Assembly: GCF_041296385.1 (NCBI RefSeq)
Contig: NW_027183960.1
Location: 1,287,001 to 1,351,000 of the forward strand
Reading direction: 5' to 3'
Source of the DNA: Aphelocoma coerulescens
Lineage: Eukaryota > Chordata > Aves > Passeriformes > Corvidae
DNA length: 64,000 nucleotides
In this document: in pieces, positions 34,306 through 48,311 of the stretch
How the letters are laid out: the number at the start of each line of letters is the position of its first letter
How positions within the stretch are numbered: position 1 is the first letter of the stretch
Made by a program: the position numbers and the translations under genes
The notes under the pieces: generated by a model
Database searches by the model: none
Told to the model about the DNA's origin: nothing
What the model saw: only the letters and a program-made list of their open reading frames with translations

Positions 34306-35508
34306 TGTGGACAAAGAAAACAAAGACAACTTGTAAGAAGAAAACCTGGAGCTTCTAGTTAGAAGAGAAAGGACTATTCAATCAAGGCAGAGCCAAGGGA
34401 GGAAACTTTCTAAAATGGAACAAGCAGCAGAAGCACAGCAGTATTGCAGAAGAAATTCCCCTCCCAGCACTTGGCTTAAGGAAAACGCCTGATGTTTCTG
34501 TGAGAGACATGAGTTCATGTCTACTATTGGGTACCAGACATCTGAACATTTAGACTATTGGCTTTCCAGGCTCACGCTATTCAAACCGGAAAGTGAAACT
34601 ACTCTAACAGTAAGGATGATTGCAAGAAATGTTTCTGTTTACACCACGACTGCCGACCATGCATCATTCTTACCTTGCACCTGTCCAAAGGCCTTCCTCC
34701 GTCTGAGCTCCGGCAACTCTCACCCAGGCAAGGGCAGGGATAGAGGCTCTTGCCACAAGTAGCCCAAGCATGGACATCTTCCTCATCCTGCTACTCTACT
34801 GCTGACGTCAGGGTATTCCCTGGAGCTGCAAACACCTGCCTTTGCTGCTCGAGGACCTTCTCTAGCACCATGCAAAACCCCTTCTCCTATGGCAGTGCTG
34901 CAGCATCCTGCAAGCCATGGACTGGAACTGGCACCTTCAGCATAGTTGCTCCTGGGAAACATCATTCAGCCATTCCCTTACTGCAATGAGCTGGACTCCT
35001 ACTCCTTTGCAAGGCTCTTCCTGGACAGGTGCATCCTCAGCAATGAGACGGTTCTGCTGAGAGCCATGGCTCTGAGGGAGGAGCCAGTCCTGTCCAAAGG
35101 CCTTCCTCTGACTCCACTCCTGCAGCTCTCACGGAGGCACTGGGAGCCTTGGACACTCTTGCCACAAGTAGCCCAAGCGTGGACATCTTCCTCATCCTGC
35201 TCCTCCACTGCTGACGTCAGGGAATTCCCTGGAGCTCCTAAAATCTGCCTTTCCTGCTGGAGGATCGTGTCTGGCAGCTCTCTGATCCTCTTCGCCTTTG
35301 GCAGCGCCACAGCATCCTGAGAGTCATATACTGGAAACTGGCAGCTACATGACACTTGCCGCTCCTAGGATGCTTTTCTCTGGGAAAATCTTCTTGGACA
35401 CGACATTGCTCCAGTTTTTACTTCTAGGCCTTTCGTGGCCATCTGCATTCTCAGCCACAAGCAGGTTCTGATGATCGACATGGCTCTGGGAGAGCAGGGA
35501 CTCCTGTC
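34306..35508 (+). repeat. Unit type h, long (1203 bp), with short a-like tract
   Basis: h unit, CTGATCCTC form, but with CACCATGCAAAACC (a/e-like) and CTGCAAGCCATGG in the first module. Two intact CREs. Confidence 0.92.
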
Positions 35509-36711
35509 TGTGGACAAAGAAAACAAAGACAACTTGTAAGAAGAAAACCTGGAGCTTCTAGTTAGAAGACAAAGGACTATTCAAACAAGGCCGGGCCAAA
35601 GCAGGAAACTTTCTAAAATGGAACAAGCAGCAGAAGCACAGCAGTATTGCAGAAGAAATTCCCCTCCCAGCACTTGGCTTAAGGAAAACGCCTGATGTTT
35701 CTGTGAGAGACATGAGTTCATGTCTACTATTGGGTACCAGACATCTGAACATTTAGACTATTGGCTTTCCAGGCTCACGCTATTCAAACCGGAAAGTGAA
35801 ACTATTCTAACAGAAGGGATGATTGCAAGAAATGTTTCTGTTTACACCACGACTGCCGACCATGCATCATTCTTACCTTGCACCTGTCCAAAGGCCTTCC
35901 TCCATCTGCGCTCCGGCAACTCTCACCCAGGCAAGGGCAGGGATGGAGGCTCTTGCCACAAGTAGCCCAAGCGTGGACATCTTCCTCATCCTGCTACTCC
36001 ACTGCTGACGTCAGGGTATTCCCTGGAGCTGCAAACACCTGCCTTTGCTGCTCGAGGACCTTCTCTAGCACCATGCAAAACCCCTTCTCCTATGGCAGTG
36101 CTGCAGCATCCTGCGAGCCACGGACTGGAACTGGCACCTCCAGCAAAGTTGCTCCTGGGAAACATCCCTCAGCCATTCCCTTACTGCAATGAGCTGGACT
36201 CCTACTCCTCTGCAAGGCTCTTCCTGGACAGGTGCATCCTCAGCAATGAGACGGTTCTGCTGAGAGCCATGGCTCTGAGGGAGCAGCCAGTCCTGTCAAA
36301 AGGCCTTCCTCTGACTCCACTCCTGCAGCTCTCACGGAGGCACTGGGAGCCTTGGACACTCTTGCCACAAGTAGCCCAAGCGTGGACATCTTCCTCATCC
36401 TGCTCCTCCATTGCTGACGTCAGGGAATTCCCTGGTGCTCCCAACATCTGCCTTTCCTGCTCGAGGATCGTGTCTGGCAGCTCTCTGAGCCTCTTTGCCT
36501 TTGGCAGCGCCACAGCATCCTAGGAGTCATATACTGGCAACTGGCACCTCCAGGACACTTGCTGCTCCTAGGATGCTTTCCTCTGGGAAAATCTTCTTGG
36601 ACACGTCCTTGCTCCAGTTTTTACTCCTAGTCCTTTCGTGGCCATCTGCATTCTCAGCCACAAGCAGCTTCTGATGATCGACATGGCTCTGGGAGAGCAG
36701 GGACTCCTGTC
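35509..36711 (+). repeat. Unit type a', long (1203 bp)
   Basis: a' with the h-like tract. It has GACCATGCATC where other a units have GACCATCCATC. Two intact CREs. Confidence 0.9.
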
Positions 36712-37505
36712 TGTGGACAAAGAAAACAAAGACAACTTGTAAGAAGAAAACCTGGAGCTTCTAGTTAGAAAAAAAAGGACTATTCAATCAAGGCAGGGCC
36801 AAGGGAGGAAACTTTCTAAAATGGAACAAGCAGCAGAAGCACAGTAGTTTTGCAGAAGAAATTCCCCTCCCAGCACTTGGCTTAAGGAAAAAGCCTGATG
36901 TTTCTATGAGAGACTTGAGTTCATGTCTACTATTGGGTACCAGACATCTGAACATTTAGACTATTGGCTTTCCATGCTCACGCTATTCAAACCGGAAAGT
37001 GAAACTACTCTAACAGTAGGGATGATTGCAAGAAATGTTTCTGTTTACACCACGACTGCCGACCATGCATCATTCTTACCTTGCACCTGTCCAAAGGCCT
37101 TCCTCCGTCTGAGCTCCGGCAACTCTCACCCAGGCAAGGGCAAGGATGGAGGCTCTTGCCACAAGTAGCCCAAGCGTGGACATCTTCCTCATCCTGCTCC
37201 GCCACTGCTGACATCAGGGAATTCCCTGGAGCTCCCAACATCTGCCTTTCCTGCTCGAGGATCGTGTCTGGCAGCTCTCTGAGCCTCTTCATCTTTGGCT
37301 GCGCCACAGCATCCTAGGAGTCATATACTGGCAACTGGCACCTCCAGGACACTTGCTGCTCCTAGGATGCTTTTCTCTGGGAAAATCTTCTTGCATACGA
37401 CCTTGCTCCAGATTTTACTTCTAGGTCTTTCGTGGCCATGTGCATCCGCGGCCACGAGCAGCTTCTGATGATCAACAGGGCTCTGGGAGAGCAGGGACTC
37501 CTGTC
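36712..37505 (+). repeat. Unit type b, short (794 bp)
   Basis: b unit with CCGTCTGAGCTCC, as at 25508. CRE slot TGACATCA. Confidence 0.95.
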
Positions 37506-38708
37506 TGTGGACAAAGAAAACAAAGACAACTTGTAAGAAGAAAACCTGGAGCTTCTAGATAGAAGAGAAAGGACTATTCAATCAAGGCAGGGCCAAAGCA
37601 GGAAACTTTCTAAAATGGAACAAGCAGAAGAAGCAGAGCAGTTTTGCAGAAGAAATTCCCCTCCCAGCACTTGGCTTAATGAAAAAGCCTGATGTTGCTA
37701 TGAGAGACTTGAGTTCATGTCTACTATTGGGGAGCAGACGTCTGAACATTTAGAGTATTGGCGCTCCAGGCTCACGCTATTCAAACCGGAAAGTGAAACT
37801 ATTCTAACAGAAGGGATGATTGCAAGAAATGTTTCTGTTTACACCACAACTGCCGACCATCAATCATTCTTACCTTGCACCTGTCCAAAGGCCTTCCTCC
37901 ATCTGCGCTCTGGCAACTCTCACCCAGGGTCGGGCAGGGATGGAGGCTCGTGCCACAAGTAGCCCAAGCGCGGACATCTTCCTCATCCTGATCTTCCACT
38001 GCTGACATCTAGGAATTCCCTGGAGCTGCAAACACTTGCCTTTGCTGCTCAAGGATCTTCTCTAGCACCATGCCAAATGCCTTCTCCTATGGCAGCGCTG
38101 CAGCATCCTGCGACTCACGGACTGGAACTGGCACCTCCAGCAAAGTTGCTCCTGGGAAACATCCCTCAGCCATTCCCTTACTGCAATGAGCTGGACTCCT
38201 ACTCCTCTGCAATGCTCTTCCTGGACAGGTGCATCCTCAGCAACGAGACGGTTCTGCTGAGAGCCGCGGCTCTGAGGGAGCAGCCAGTCCTGCCAAAAGG
38301 CCTTCCTCCGTCTCCAGTCCCGCAGCTCCCACGGAGGCACTGGGAGCCTTGGACACTCTTGCCACAAGTAGCCCAAGCGTGGACATCTTCCTCATCCTGC
38401 TCCTCCACTGCTGACGTCAGGGAATTCCCTGGAGCTGCAAACACCTGCCTTTGCTGCTGGAGGATCATGTCTGGCAGCTCTCTGAGCCTCTTCATCTTTG
38501 GCTGCGCCACAGCATCCTAGGAGTCATATACTGGCAACTGGCACCTCCAGGACACTTGCTGCTCCTAGGATGCTTTTCTCTGGGAAAATCTTCTTGCATA
38601 CGACCTTGCTCCAGATTTTACTTCTAGGTCTTTCGTGGCCATGTGCATCCGCAGCCACAAGCAGCTTCTGATGATCAACAGGGCTCTGGGAGAGCAGGGA
38701 CTCCTGTC
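37506..38708 (+). repeat. Unit type c, long (1203 bp)
   Basis: c unit with private GACCATCAATC. One intact CRE/kB composite. Confidence 0.95.
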
Positions 38709-39911
38709 TGTGGACAAAGAAAACAAAGACAACTTGTAAGAAGAAAACCTGGAGCTTCTAGTTAGAAGAGAAAGGACTATTCAATCAAGGCAGAGCCAAG
38801 GGAGGAAACTTTCTAAAATGGAACAAGCAGCAGAAGCACAGCAGTATTGCAGAAGAAATTCCCCTCCCAGCACTTGGCTTAAGGAAAACGCCTGATGTTT
38901 CTGTGAGAGACATGAGTTCATGTCTACTATTGGGTACCAGACATCTGAACATTTAGACTATTGGCTTTCCAGGCTCACGCTATTCAAACCGGAAAGTGAA
39001 ACTACTCTAACAGTAAGGATGATTGCAAGAAATGTTTCTGTTTACACCACGACTGCCGACCATGCATCATTCTTACCTTGCACCTGTCCAAAGGCCTTCC
39101 TCCGTCTGCGCTCCGGCAACTCTCACCCAGGCAAGGGCAGGGATAGAGGCTCTTGCCACAAGTAGCCCAAGCATGGACATCTTCCTCATCCTGCTACTCT
39201 ACTGCTGACGTCAGGGTATTCCCTGGAGCTGCAAACACCTGCCTTTGCTGCTCGAGGACCTTCTCTAGCATCATGCCAAACCCCTTCTCCTATGGCAGTG
39301 CTGCAGCATCCTGCGAGCCAGGGACTGGAACTGGCACCTTCAGCATAGTTGCTCCTGGGAAACATCATTCAGCCATTCCCTTACTGCAATGAGCTGGACT
39401 CCTACTCCTTTGCAAGGCTCTTCCTGGACAGGTGCATCCTCAGCAATGAGACGGTTCTGCTGAGAGCCATGGCTCTGAGGGAGGAGCCAGTCCTGTCCAA
39501 AGGCCTTCCTCTGACTCCACTCCTGCAGCTCTCACGGAGGCACTGGGAGCCTCGGACACTCTTGCCACAAGTAGCCCAAGCGTGGACATCTTCCTCATCC
39601 TGCTCCTCCACTGCTGACGTCAGGGAATTCCCTGGAGCTCCCAACATCTGCCTTTCCTGCTCGAGGATCGTGTCTGGCAGCTCTCTGAGCCTCTTCGCCT
39701 TTGGCAGCGCCACAGCATCCTGAGAGTCATATACTGGAAACTGGCAGCTACATGACACTTGCCGCTCCTAGGATGCTTTTCTCTGGGAAAATCTTCTTGG
39801 ACACGTCCTTGCTCCAGTTTTTACTTCTAGGCCTTTCGTGGCCATCTGCATTCTCAGCCACAAGCAGGTTCTGATGATCGACATGGCTCTGGGAGAGCAG
39901 GGACTCCTGTC
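38709..39911 (+). repeat. Unit type h, long (1203 bp), follows c directly
   Basis: h unit with GCGAGCCAGGGAC and GAGCTCCCAACATC. Two intact CREs. d-e-f-g are missing before it. Confidence 0.95.
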
Positions 39912-41114
39912 TGTGGACAAAGAAAACAAAGACAACTTGTAAGAAGAAAACCTGGAGCTTCTAGTTAGAAGACAAAGGACTATTCAAACAAGGCAGGGCC
40001 AAAGCAGGAAACTTTCTAAAATGGAACAAGCAGCAGAAGCACAGCAGTATTGCAGAAGAAATTCCCCTCCCAGCACTTGGCTTAAGGAAAACGCCTGATG
40101 TTTCTGTGAGAGACATGAGTTCATGTCTACTATTGGGTACCAGACATCTGAACATTTAGACTATTGGCTTTCCAGGCTCACGCTATTCAAACCGGAAAGT
40201 GAAACTATTCTAACAGAAGGGATGATTGCAAGAAATGTTTCTGTTTACACCACGACTGCCGACCATCCATCATTCTTACTTTGCACCTGTCCAAAGGCCT
40301 TCCTCCATCTGCGCTCCGGCAACTCTCACCCAGGCAAGGGCAGGGATGGAGGCTCTTGCCACAAGTAGCCCAAGCGTGGACATCTTCCTCATCCTGCTAC
40401 TCCACTGCTGACGTCAGGGTATTCCCTGGAGCTGCAAACACCTGCCTTTGCTGCTCGAGGACCTTCTCTAGCACCATGCAAAACCCCTTCTCCTATGGCA
40501 GTGCTGCAGCATCCTGCGAGCCACGGACTGGAACTGGCACCTCCAGCAAAGTTGCTCCTGGGAAACATCCCTCAGCCATTCCCTTACTGCAATGAGCTGG
40601 ACTCCTACTCCTCTGCAATGCTCTTCCTGGACAGGTGCATCCTCAGCAATGAGACGGTTCTGCTGAGAGCCACGGCTCTGAGGGAGCAGCCAGTCCTGCC
40701 CAATGGTTGTCCTCCGTCACCAGTCCTGCAGCTCCCACGGAGGCACTGGGAGCCTTGGACACTCTTGCCACAAGTAGCCCAAGCGTGGACATCTTCCTCA
40801 TCCTGCTCCTCCACTGCTGACGTCAGGGAATTCCCTGGTGCTCCCAACATCTGCCTTTCCTGCTCGAGGATCGTGTCTGGCAGCTCTCTGAGCCTCTTTG
40901 CCTTTGGCAGCGCCACAGCATCCTAGGAGTCATATACTGGCAACTGGCACCTCCAGGACACTTGCTGCTCCTAGGATGCTTTCCTCTGGGAAAATCTTCT
41001 TGGACACGTCCTTGCTCCAGTTTTTACTCCTAGTCCTTTCGTGGCCATCTGCATTCTCAGCCACAAGCAGCTTCTGATGATCGACATGGCTCTGGGAGAG
41101 CAGGGACTCCTGTC
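39912..41114 (+). repeat. Unit type a, long (1203 bp)
   Basis: Standard a unit with private CATTCTTACTTTGC at the LTR-like end. Two intact CREs. Confidence 0.95.
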
Positions 41115-41908
41115 TGTGGACAAAGAAAACAAAGACAACTTGTAAGAAGAAAACCTGGAGCTTCTAGTTAGAAAAAAAAGGACTATTCAATCAAGGCAGG
41201 GCCAAGGGAGGAAACTTTCTAAAATGGAACAAGCAGCAGAAGCACAGTAGTTTTGCAGAAGAAATTCCCCTCCCAGCACTTGGCTTAAGGAAAAAGCCTG
41301 ATGTTGCTATGAGAGACTTGAGTTCATGTCTACTATTGGGTACCAGACATCTGAACATTTAGACTATTGGCTTTCCATGCTCACGCTATTCCAACCGGAA
41401 AGTGAAACTACTCTAACAGTAGGGATGATTGCAAGAAATGTTTCTGTTTACACCACGACTGCCGACCATGCATCATTCTTACCTTGCACCTGTCCAAAGG
41501 CCTTCCTCCATCTGCGCTCCGGCAACTCTCACCCAGGCAAGGGCAAGGATGGAGGCTCTTGCCACAAGTAGCCCAAGCGTGGACATCTTCCTCATCCTGC
41601 TCCGCCACTGCTGACATCAGGGAATTCCCTGGAGCTCCCAACATCTGCCTTTCCTGCTCGAGGATCGTGTCTGGCAGCTCTCTGAGCCTCTTCATCTTTG
41701 GCTGCGCCACAGCATCCTAGGAGTCATATACTGGCAACTGGCACCTCCAGGACACTTGCTGCTCCTAGGATGCTTTTCTCTGGGAAAATCTTCTTGCATA
41801 CGACCTTGCTCCAGATTTTACTTCTAGGTCTTTCGTGGCCATGTGCATCCGCGGCCACGAGCAGCTTCTGATGATCAACAGGGCTCTGGGAGAGCAGGGA
41901 CTCCTGTC
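41115..41908 (+). repeat. Unit type b, short (794 bp)
   Basis: b unit with GATGTTGCTATG and TATTCCAACCGG. CRE slot TGACATCA. Confidence 0.95.
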
Positions 41909-43111
41909 TGTGGACAAAGAAAACAAAGACAACTTGTAAGAAGAAAACCTGGAGCTTCTAGATAGAAGAGAAAGGACTATTCAATCAAGGCAGGGCCAAA
42001 GCAGGAAACTTTCTAAAATGGAACAAGCAGAAGAAGCAGAGCAGTTTTGCAGAAGAAATTCCCCTCCCAGCACTTGGCTTAATGAAAAAGCCTGATGTTG
42101 CTATGAGAGACTTGAGTTCATGTCTACTATTGGGGAGCAGACGTCTGAACATTTAGAGTATTGGCGCTCCAGGCTCACGCTATTCAAACCGGAAAGTGAA
42201 ACTATTCTAACAGAAGGGATGATTGCAAGAAATGTTTCTGTTTACACCACAACTGCCGACCATCCATCATTCTTACCTTGCACCTGTCCAAAGGCCTTCC
42301 TCCATCTGCGCTCTGGCAACTCTCACCCAGGGTCGGGCAGGGATGGAGGCTCGTGCCACAAGTAGCCCAAGCGCGGACATCTTCCTCATCCTGATCTTCC
42401 ACTGCTGACATCTAGGAATTCCCTGGAGCTGCAAACACTTGCCTTTGCTGCTCAAGGATCTTCTCTAGCACCATGCCAAATGCCTTCTCCTATGGCAGCG
42501 CTGCAGCATCCTGCGACTCACGGACTGGAACTGGCACCTCCAGCAAAGTTGCTCCTGGGAAACATCCCTCAGCCATTCCCTTACTGCAATGAGCTGGACT
42601 CCTACTCCTCTGCAATGCTCTTCCTGGACAGGTGCATCCTCAGCAACGAGACGGTTCTGCTGAGAGCCGCGGCTCTGAGGGAGCAGCCAGTCCTGCCAAA
42701 AGGCCTTCCTCCGTCTCCAGTCCCGCAGCTCCCACGGAGGCACTGGGAGCCTTGGACACTCTTGCCACAAGTAGCCCAAGCGTGGACATCTTCCTCATCC
42801 TGCTCCTCCACTGCTGACGTCAGGGAATTCCCTGGAGCTGCAAACACCTGCCTTTGCTGCTGGAGGATCATGTCTGGCAGCTCTCTGAGCCTCTTCATCT
42901 TTGGCTGCGCCACAGCATCCTAGGAGTCATATACTGGCAACTGGCACCTCCAGGACACTTGCTGCTCCTAGGATGCTTTTCTCTGGGAAAATCTTCTTGC
43001 ATACGACCTTGCTCCAGATTTTACTTCTAGGTCTTTCGTGGCCATGTGCATCCGCAGCCACAAGAAGCTTCTGATGATCGACATGGCTCTGGGAAAACAG
43101 GGACTCCTGTC
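41909..43111 (+). repeat. Unit type c, long (1203 bp)
   Basis: c unit ending with CACAAGAAGCTTC and GGGAAAACAGGG. One intact CRE/kB composite. Confidence 0.95.
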
Positions 43112-43906
43112 TGTGGACAAAGAAAACAAAGACAACTTGTAAGAAGAAAACCTGGAGCTTCTAGATAGAAGAGAAAGGACTATTCAATCAAGGCAGGGCC
43201 AAAGCAGGAAACTTTCTAAAATGGAACAAGCAGCAGAAGCACAGTAGTTTTGCAGAAGAAATTCCCCTCCCAGCACTTGGCTTAAGGAAAAAGTCTGATG
43301 TTTCTATGAGAGACTTGAGTTCATGTCTACTATTGGATAGCAGACATCTGAACATTTAGACTACTGGCTTTCCAGGCTCACGCAATTCAAACCGGAATGT
43401 CAAACTATTTCAAAAGCTAGAGATGCTTGGAAGAAATGTTTCTGTACTCACCACAACTGGGGACCATGCATCATTCTTACCTTGCACCTGTCCAAAGGCC
43501 TTCCTCCGTCTCCAGTCCTGCCGCTCTCACGGAGGCACTGGGAGCCTCGGACACTCTTGCCACAAGTAGCCCAAGCGTCGAGATCTTCCTCATCCTGCTC
43601 CTCCACTGCTGACGTCAAGGAATTCCCTGGAGCTCCCAACATCTGCCTTTCCAGCTGGAGGATCATGTCTGGCAGCTCTCTGAGCCTCTTCAACTTTGGC
43701 AGCGCCACAGCATCCTAGGAGTCATATACTGGCAACTGGCACCTCCAGGACACTTGCTGCTCCTAGGATGCTTTTCTCTGGGAAAATCTTCTTGCATACA
43801 ACATTGCTCCAGTTTTTACTTCTAGGCCTTTCGTGGCCATCTGCATTCTCAGCCACAAGCAGGTTCTGATGATCAACAGGGCTCTGGGAGAGCAGGGACT
43901 CCTGTC
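43112..43906 (+). repeat. Unit type d, short (795 bp)
   Basis: Second of only two d units. Differs from that at 3925 by GCGTCGAGATC and TTCAACTTTGG. CRE intact, kB imperfect. Confidence 0.95.
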
Positions 43907-45109
43907 TGTGGACAAAGAAAACAAAGACAACTTGTAAGAAGAAAACCTGGAGCTTCTAGATAGAAGACAAAGGACTATTCAAACAAGGCAGGGCCAAGGG
44001 AGGAAACTTTCTAAAATGGAACAAGCAGCAGAAGCACAGTAGTTTTGCAGAAGAAATTCCCTTCCCAGCACTTGGCTTAAGGAAAAAACATCATGTTTCT
44101 ATGAGAGACTTGAGTTCATGTCTACTACTGGGTACCAGACATCTGAACATTTAGACTATTGGCTTTCCAGGCTCACGCTATTCAAACCTGAAAGTGAAAC
44201 TACTCTAACAGTAAGGATGATTGCAAGAAATGTTTCTGTTTACACCACGACTGCCGACCATGCATCATTCTTACCTTGCACATGTCCAAAGGCCTTCCTC
44301 CATCTGCGCTCCAGCAACTCTCACTCAGGCAAGGGCAGGGATGGAGGCTCTTGCCACAAGTAGCCCAAGCGTGGACATCTTCCTCATCCTGCTACTCCAC
44401 TGCTGACGTCAGGGTATTCCCTGGAGCTGCAAACACCTGCCTTTGCTGCTCGAGGATCTTCTCTAGCACCATGCAAAACCCCTTCTCCTATGGCAGTGCT
44501 GCAGCATCCTGCGAGCCACGGACTGGAACTGGCACCTCCAGCAAAGTTGCTCCTGGGAAACATCCCTCAGCCATTCCCTTACTGCAATGAGCTGGACTCC
44601 TACTCCTCTGCAATGCTCTTCCTGGAGAGGTGCATCCTCAGCAATGAGACAGTTCTGCTGAGAGCCACAGCTCTGAGGAAGCAGCCAGTCCTGCCCAATG
44701 GTTGTCCTCTGTCACCAGTCCTGCAGCTCCCACGGAGGCACTGGGAGCCTTGGACACTCTTGCCACAAGTAGCCCAAGCGTGGACATCTTCCTCATCCTG
44801 CTCCTCCACTGCTGACGTCAGGGAATTCCCTGGTGCTCCCAACATCTGCCTTTCCTGCTGGAGGATCGTGTCTGGCAGATCTCTGAGCCTCTTTGCCTTT
44901 GGCAGCGCCACAGCATCCTAGGAGTCATATACTGGCAACTGGCACCTCCAGGACACTTGCTGCTCCTAGGATGCTTTCCTCTAGGAAAAACTTCTTGCAC
45001 ACGTCCTTGCTCCAGTTTTTACTCCTAGGCCTTTCGTGGCCATCTGCATTCTCAGCCACAAGAAGCTTCTGATGATCGACATGGCTCTGGGAGAGCAGGG
45101 ACTCCTGTC
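43907..45109 (+). repeat. Unit type e without the 10-bp deletion (1203 bp)
   Basis: e unit retaining CCTAGGCCTTTCGTGGCC at about 45025. Private CCTGGAGAGGTGC; the right target duplication reads CATGTC. Two intact CREs. Confidence 0.95.
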
Positions 45110-45904
45110 TGTGGACAAAGAAAACAAAGACAACTTGTAAGATTAAAACCTGGAGCTTCTAGTTAGAAGAGAAAGGACAATTCAATCAAGGCAGGGCCAA
45201 AGCAGGAAACTTTCTAAAATGGAACAAGCAGCAGAAGCACAGTAGTTTTGCAGAAGAAATTCCCCTCCCCGCACTTGGCTTAAGGAAAAAGCCTGATGTT
45301 TCTATGAGAGACTTGAGTTCATGTCTACTATTGGATACCAGACATCTGAACATTTAGACTACTGGCCTTCCAGGATCACGCAATTCAAACCGGAATGTCA
45401 AACTATTTCAAAAGCTAGAGATGCTTCGAAGAAATGTTTCTGTATTCACCACAACTGGGGACCATGCATCATTCTTACCTTGCACCTGTCCAAAGGCCTT
45501 CCTCCGTCTCCAGTCCTGCCGCTCTCACGGAGGCACTGGGAGCCTTGGACACTCTTGCCACAAGTAGCCCAAGCGTGGACATCTTCCTCATCCTGCTCCT
45601 CCACTGCTGACGTCAGGGAATTCCCTGGAGCTCCTAAAATCTGCCTTTCCTGCTGGAGGATCGTGTCTGGCAGCTCTCTGAGCCTCTTCACCTTTGGCAG
45701 CGCCACAGCATCCTAGGAGTCATATACTGGCAACTGGCACCTCCAGGACACTTGCTGCTCCTAGGATGCTTTTCTCTGGGAAAATCTTCTTGCACACGAC
45801 ATTGCTGCCGATTTTACTTCTAGGCCTTTCGTGGCCATCTGCATCCTCAGCCACAAGCAGGTTCTGATGATCAACAGGGCTCTGGGAGAGCAGGGACTCC
45901 TGTC
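45110..45904 (+). repeat. Unit type f with h-like tract, short (795 bp)
   Basis: f unit with GGATACCAG and GGCCTTCCAGGATC. The module has the h-like CTCCTAAAATCTGC in place of CTCCAAACATC. One intact CRE/kB composite. Confidence 0.92.
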
Positions 45905-47108
45905 TGTGGACAAAGAAAACAAAGACAACTTGTAAGAAGAAAACCTGGAGCTTCTAGTTAGAAGACAAAGGACTATTCAATCAAGGCAGGGCCAAAGCAG
46001 GAAACTTTCTAAAATGGAACAAGCAGCAGAAGCAGAGCAGTTTTGCAGAAGAAATTCCCCTCCCAGCACTTGGCTTAAGGAAAAAGCCTGATGTTTCTAT
46101 GAGAGACTTGAGTTCATGTCTACTATTGGGTACCAGACATCTGAACATTTAGACTATTGGCTTTCCAGGCTCACACTATTCAAACCGGAAAGTGAAACTA
46201 CTCTAAAAGCTAGAGGCGATTGCAAGAAATGTTTCTGCTCACACCACGACTGCCGACCATGCATCATTCTTACCTTGCACCTGTCCAAAGGCCTTCCTCC
46301 GTCTGCGCTCTGGCAACTCTCACCCAAGCTCGGGCAGGGATGGAGGCTCTTGCCACAAGTAGCCCAAGCCTGGAGATATTCCTCATCCTGATCTTCCACT
46401 GCTGACATCTAGGAATTCCCTGGAGCTGCAAACACTTGCCTTTGCTGCTCGAGGATCTTCTCTAGCACCATGCCAAACCCCTTCTCCTATGGCAGTGCTG
46501 CAGCATCCTGCGAGCCATGGACTGGAACTGGCACCTTCAGCATAGTTGCTCCTGGGAAACATCCTTCAGCCATTCCCTTACTGCAATGAGCTGGACTCCT
46601 ACACCTTTGCAAGGCTCTTCCTGGATAGGTGCATCCTCAGCAATGAGACGGTTCTGCTGAGAGCCACGGCTCTGAGGGAGCAGCCAGTCCTGCCCAATGG
46701 TTGTCCTCTGTCACCAGTCCTGCAGCTCCCACGGAGGCACTGGGAGCCTTGGACACTCTTGCCACAAGTAGCCCAAGCGTCGAGATCTTCCTCATCCTGC
46801 TCCTCCACTGCTGACATCAGGGAATTCCCTGGAGCTCCCAACATCTGCCTTTCCTGCTCGAGGATCGTGTCTGGCAGCTCTCTGAGCCTCTTACACTTTG
46901 GAAGCGCAACAGCATCCTAGGAGTCATATACTGGCAACTGGCACCTCCAGGACACTTGCTGCTCCTAGGATGCTTTTCTCTGGGAAAATCTTCTTGCACA
47001 CAACCTTGCTGCAGATTTTACTTCTAGGCCTTTTGTGGCCATCTGCATCCGCAGCCACAAGCAGCTTCTGATGATCGACATGGCTCTGGGAGAGCAGGGA
47101 CTCCTGTC
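45905..47108 (+). repeat. Unit type g with e-like tract, long (1204 bp)
   Basis: g unit whose first module ends with the e-like AATGGTTGTCCTCTG. No intact CRE. Confidence 0.92.
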
Positions 47109-48311
47109 TGTGGACAAAGAAAACAAAGACAACTTGTAAGAAGAAAACCTGGAGCTTCTAGTTAGAAGAGAAAGGACTATTCAATCAAGGCAGAGCCAAG
47201 GGAGGAAACTTTCTAAAATGGAACAAGCAGCAGAAGCACAGCAGTATTGCAGAAGAAATTCCCCTCCCAGCACTTGGCTTAAGGAAAACGCCTGATGTTT
47301 CTGTGAGAGACATGAGTTCATGTCTACTATTGGGTACCAGACATCTGAACATTTAGACTATTGGCTTTCCAGGCTCACGCTATTCAAACCGGAAAGTGAA
47401 ACTACTCTAACAGTAAGGATGATTGCAAGAAATGTTTCTGTTTACACCACGACTGCCGACCATGCATCATTCTTACCTTGCACCTGTCCAAAGGCCTTCC
47501 TCCGTCTGCGCTCCGGCAACTCTCACCCAGGCAAGGGCAGGGATAGAGGCTCTTGCCACAAGTAGCCCAAGCATGGACATCTTCCTCATCCTGCTACTCT
47601 ACTGCTGACGTCAGGGTATTCCCTGGAGCTGCAAACACCTGCCTTTGCTGCTCGAGGACCTTCTCTAGCATCATGCCAAACCCCTTCTCCTATGGCAGTG
47701 CTGCAGCATCCTGCGAGCCATGGACTGGAACTGGCACCTTCAGCATAGTTGCTCCTGGGAAACATCATTCAGCCATTCCCTTACTGCAATGAGCTGGACT
47801 CCTACTCCTTTGCAAGGCTCTTCCTGGACAGGTGCATCCTCAGCAATGAGACGGTTCTGCTGAGAGCCATGGCTCTGAGGGAGGAGCCAGTCCTGTCCAA
47901 AGGCCTTCCTCTGACTCCACTCCTGCAGCTCTCACGGAGGCACTGGGAGCCTTGGACACTCTTGCCACAAGTAGCCCAAGCGTGGACATCTTCCTCATCC
48001 TGCTCCTCCACTGCTGACGTCAGGGAATTCCCTGGAGCTCCTAAAATCTGCCTTTCCTGCTGGAGGATCGTGTCTGGCAGCTCTCTGATCCTCTTCGCCT
48101 TTGGCAGCGCCACAGCATCCTGAGAGTCATATACTGGAAACTGGCAGCTACATGACACTTGCCGCTCCTAGGATGCTTTTCTCTGGGAAAATCTTCTTGG
48201 ACACGACATTGCTCCAGTTTTTACTTCTAGGCCTTTCGTGGCCATCTGCATCCGCAGCCACAAGCAGCTTCTGATGATCGACATGGCTCTGGGAAAACAG
48301 GGACTCCTGTC
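47109..48311 (+). repeat. Unit type h, long (1203 bp)
   Basis: h unit, CTGATCCTC form, ending with GGGAAAACAGGG. Two intact CREs. Confidence 0.95.

Larger units (their letters stand above)
28708..35508 (+). repeat. Higher-order block (a/b)-c-e-f-g-h
   Basis: The block is 6801 bp. The a and b units are fused into one 1203-bp hybrid and d is absent, so two separate unequal exchanges are recorded in one block. Confidence 0.85.
35509..39911 (+). repeat. Shortened higher-order block a'-b-c-h, second copy
   Basis: The block is 4403 bp with the same order as the block at 24305. Its b unit shares the CCGTCTGAGCTCC variant with the b unit at 25508, which supports common descent of the two blocks. 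Confidence 0.85.
39912..48311 (+). repeat. Higher-order repeat, second full 8-unit period
   Basis: The block is 8400 bp with order a-b-c-d-e-f-g-h. It exceeds the first full period by exactly 10 bp because its e unit lacks the 10-bp deletion. It contains the only other d unit in the window. Confidence 0.85.
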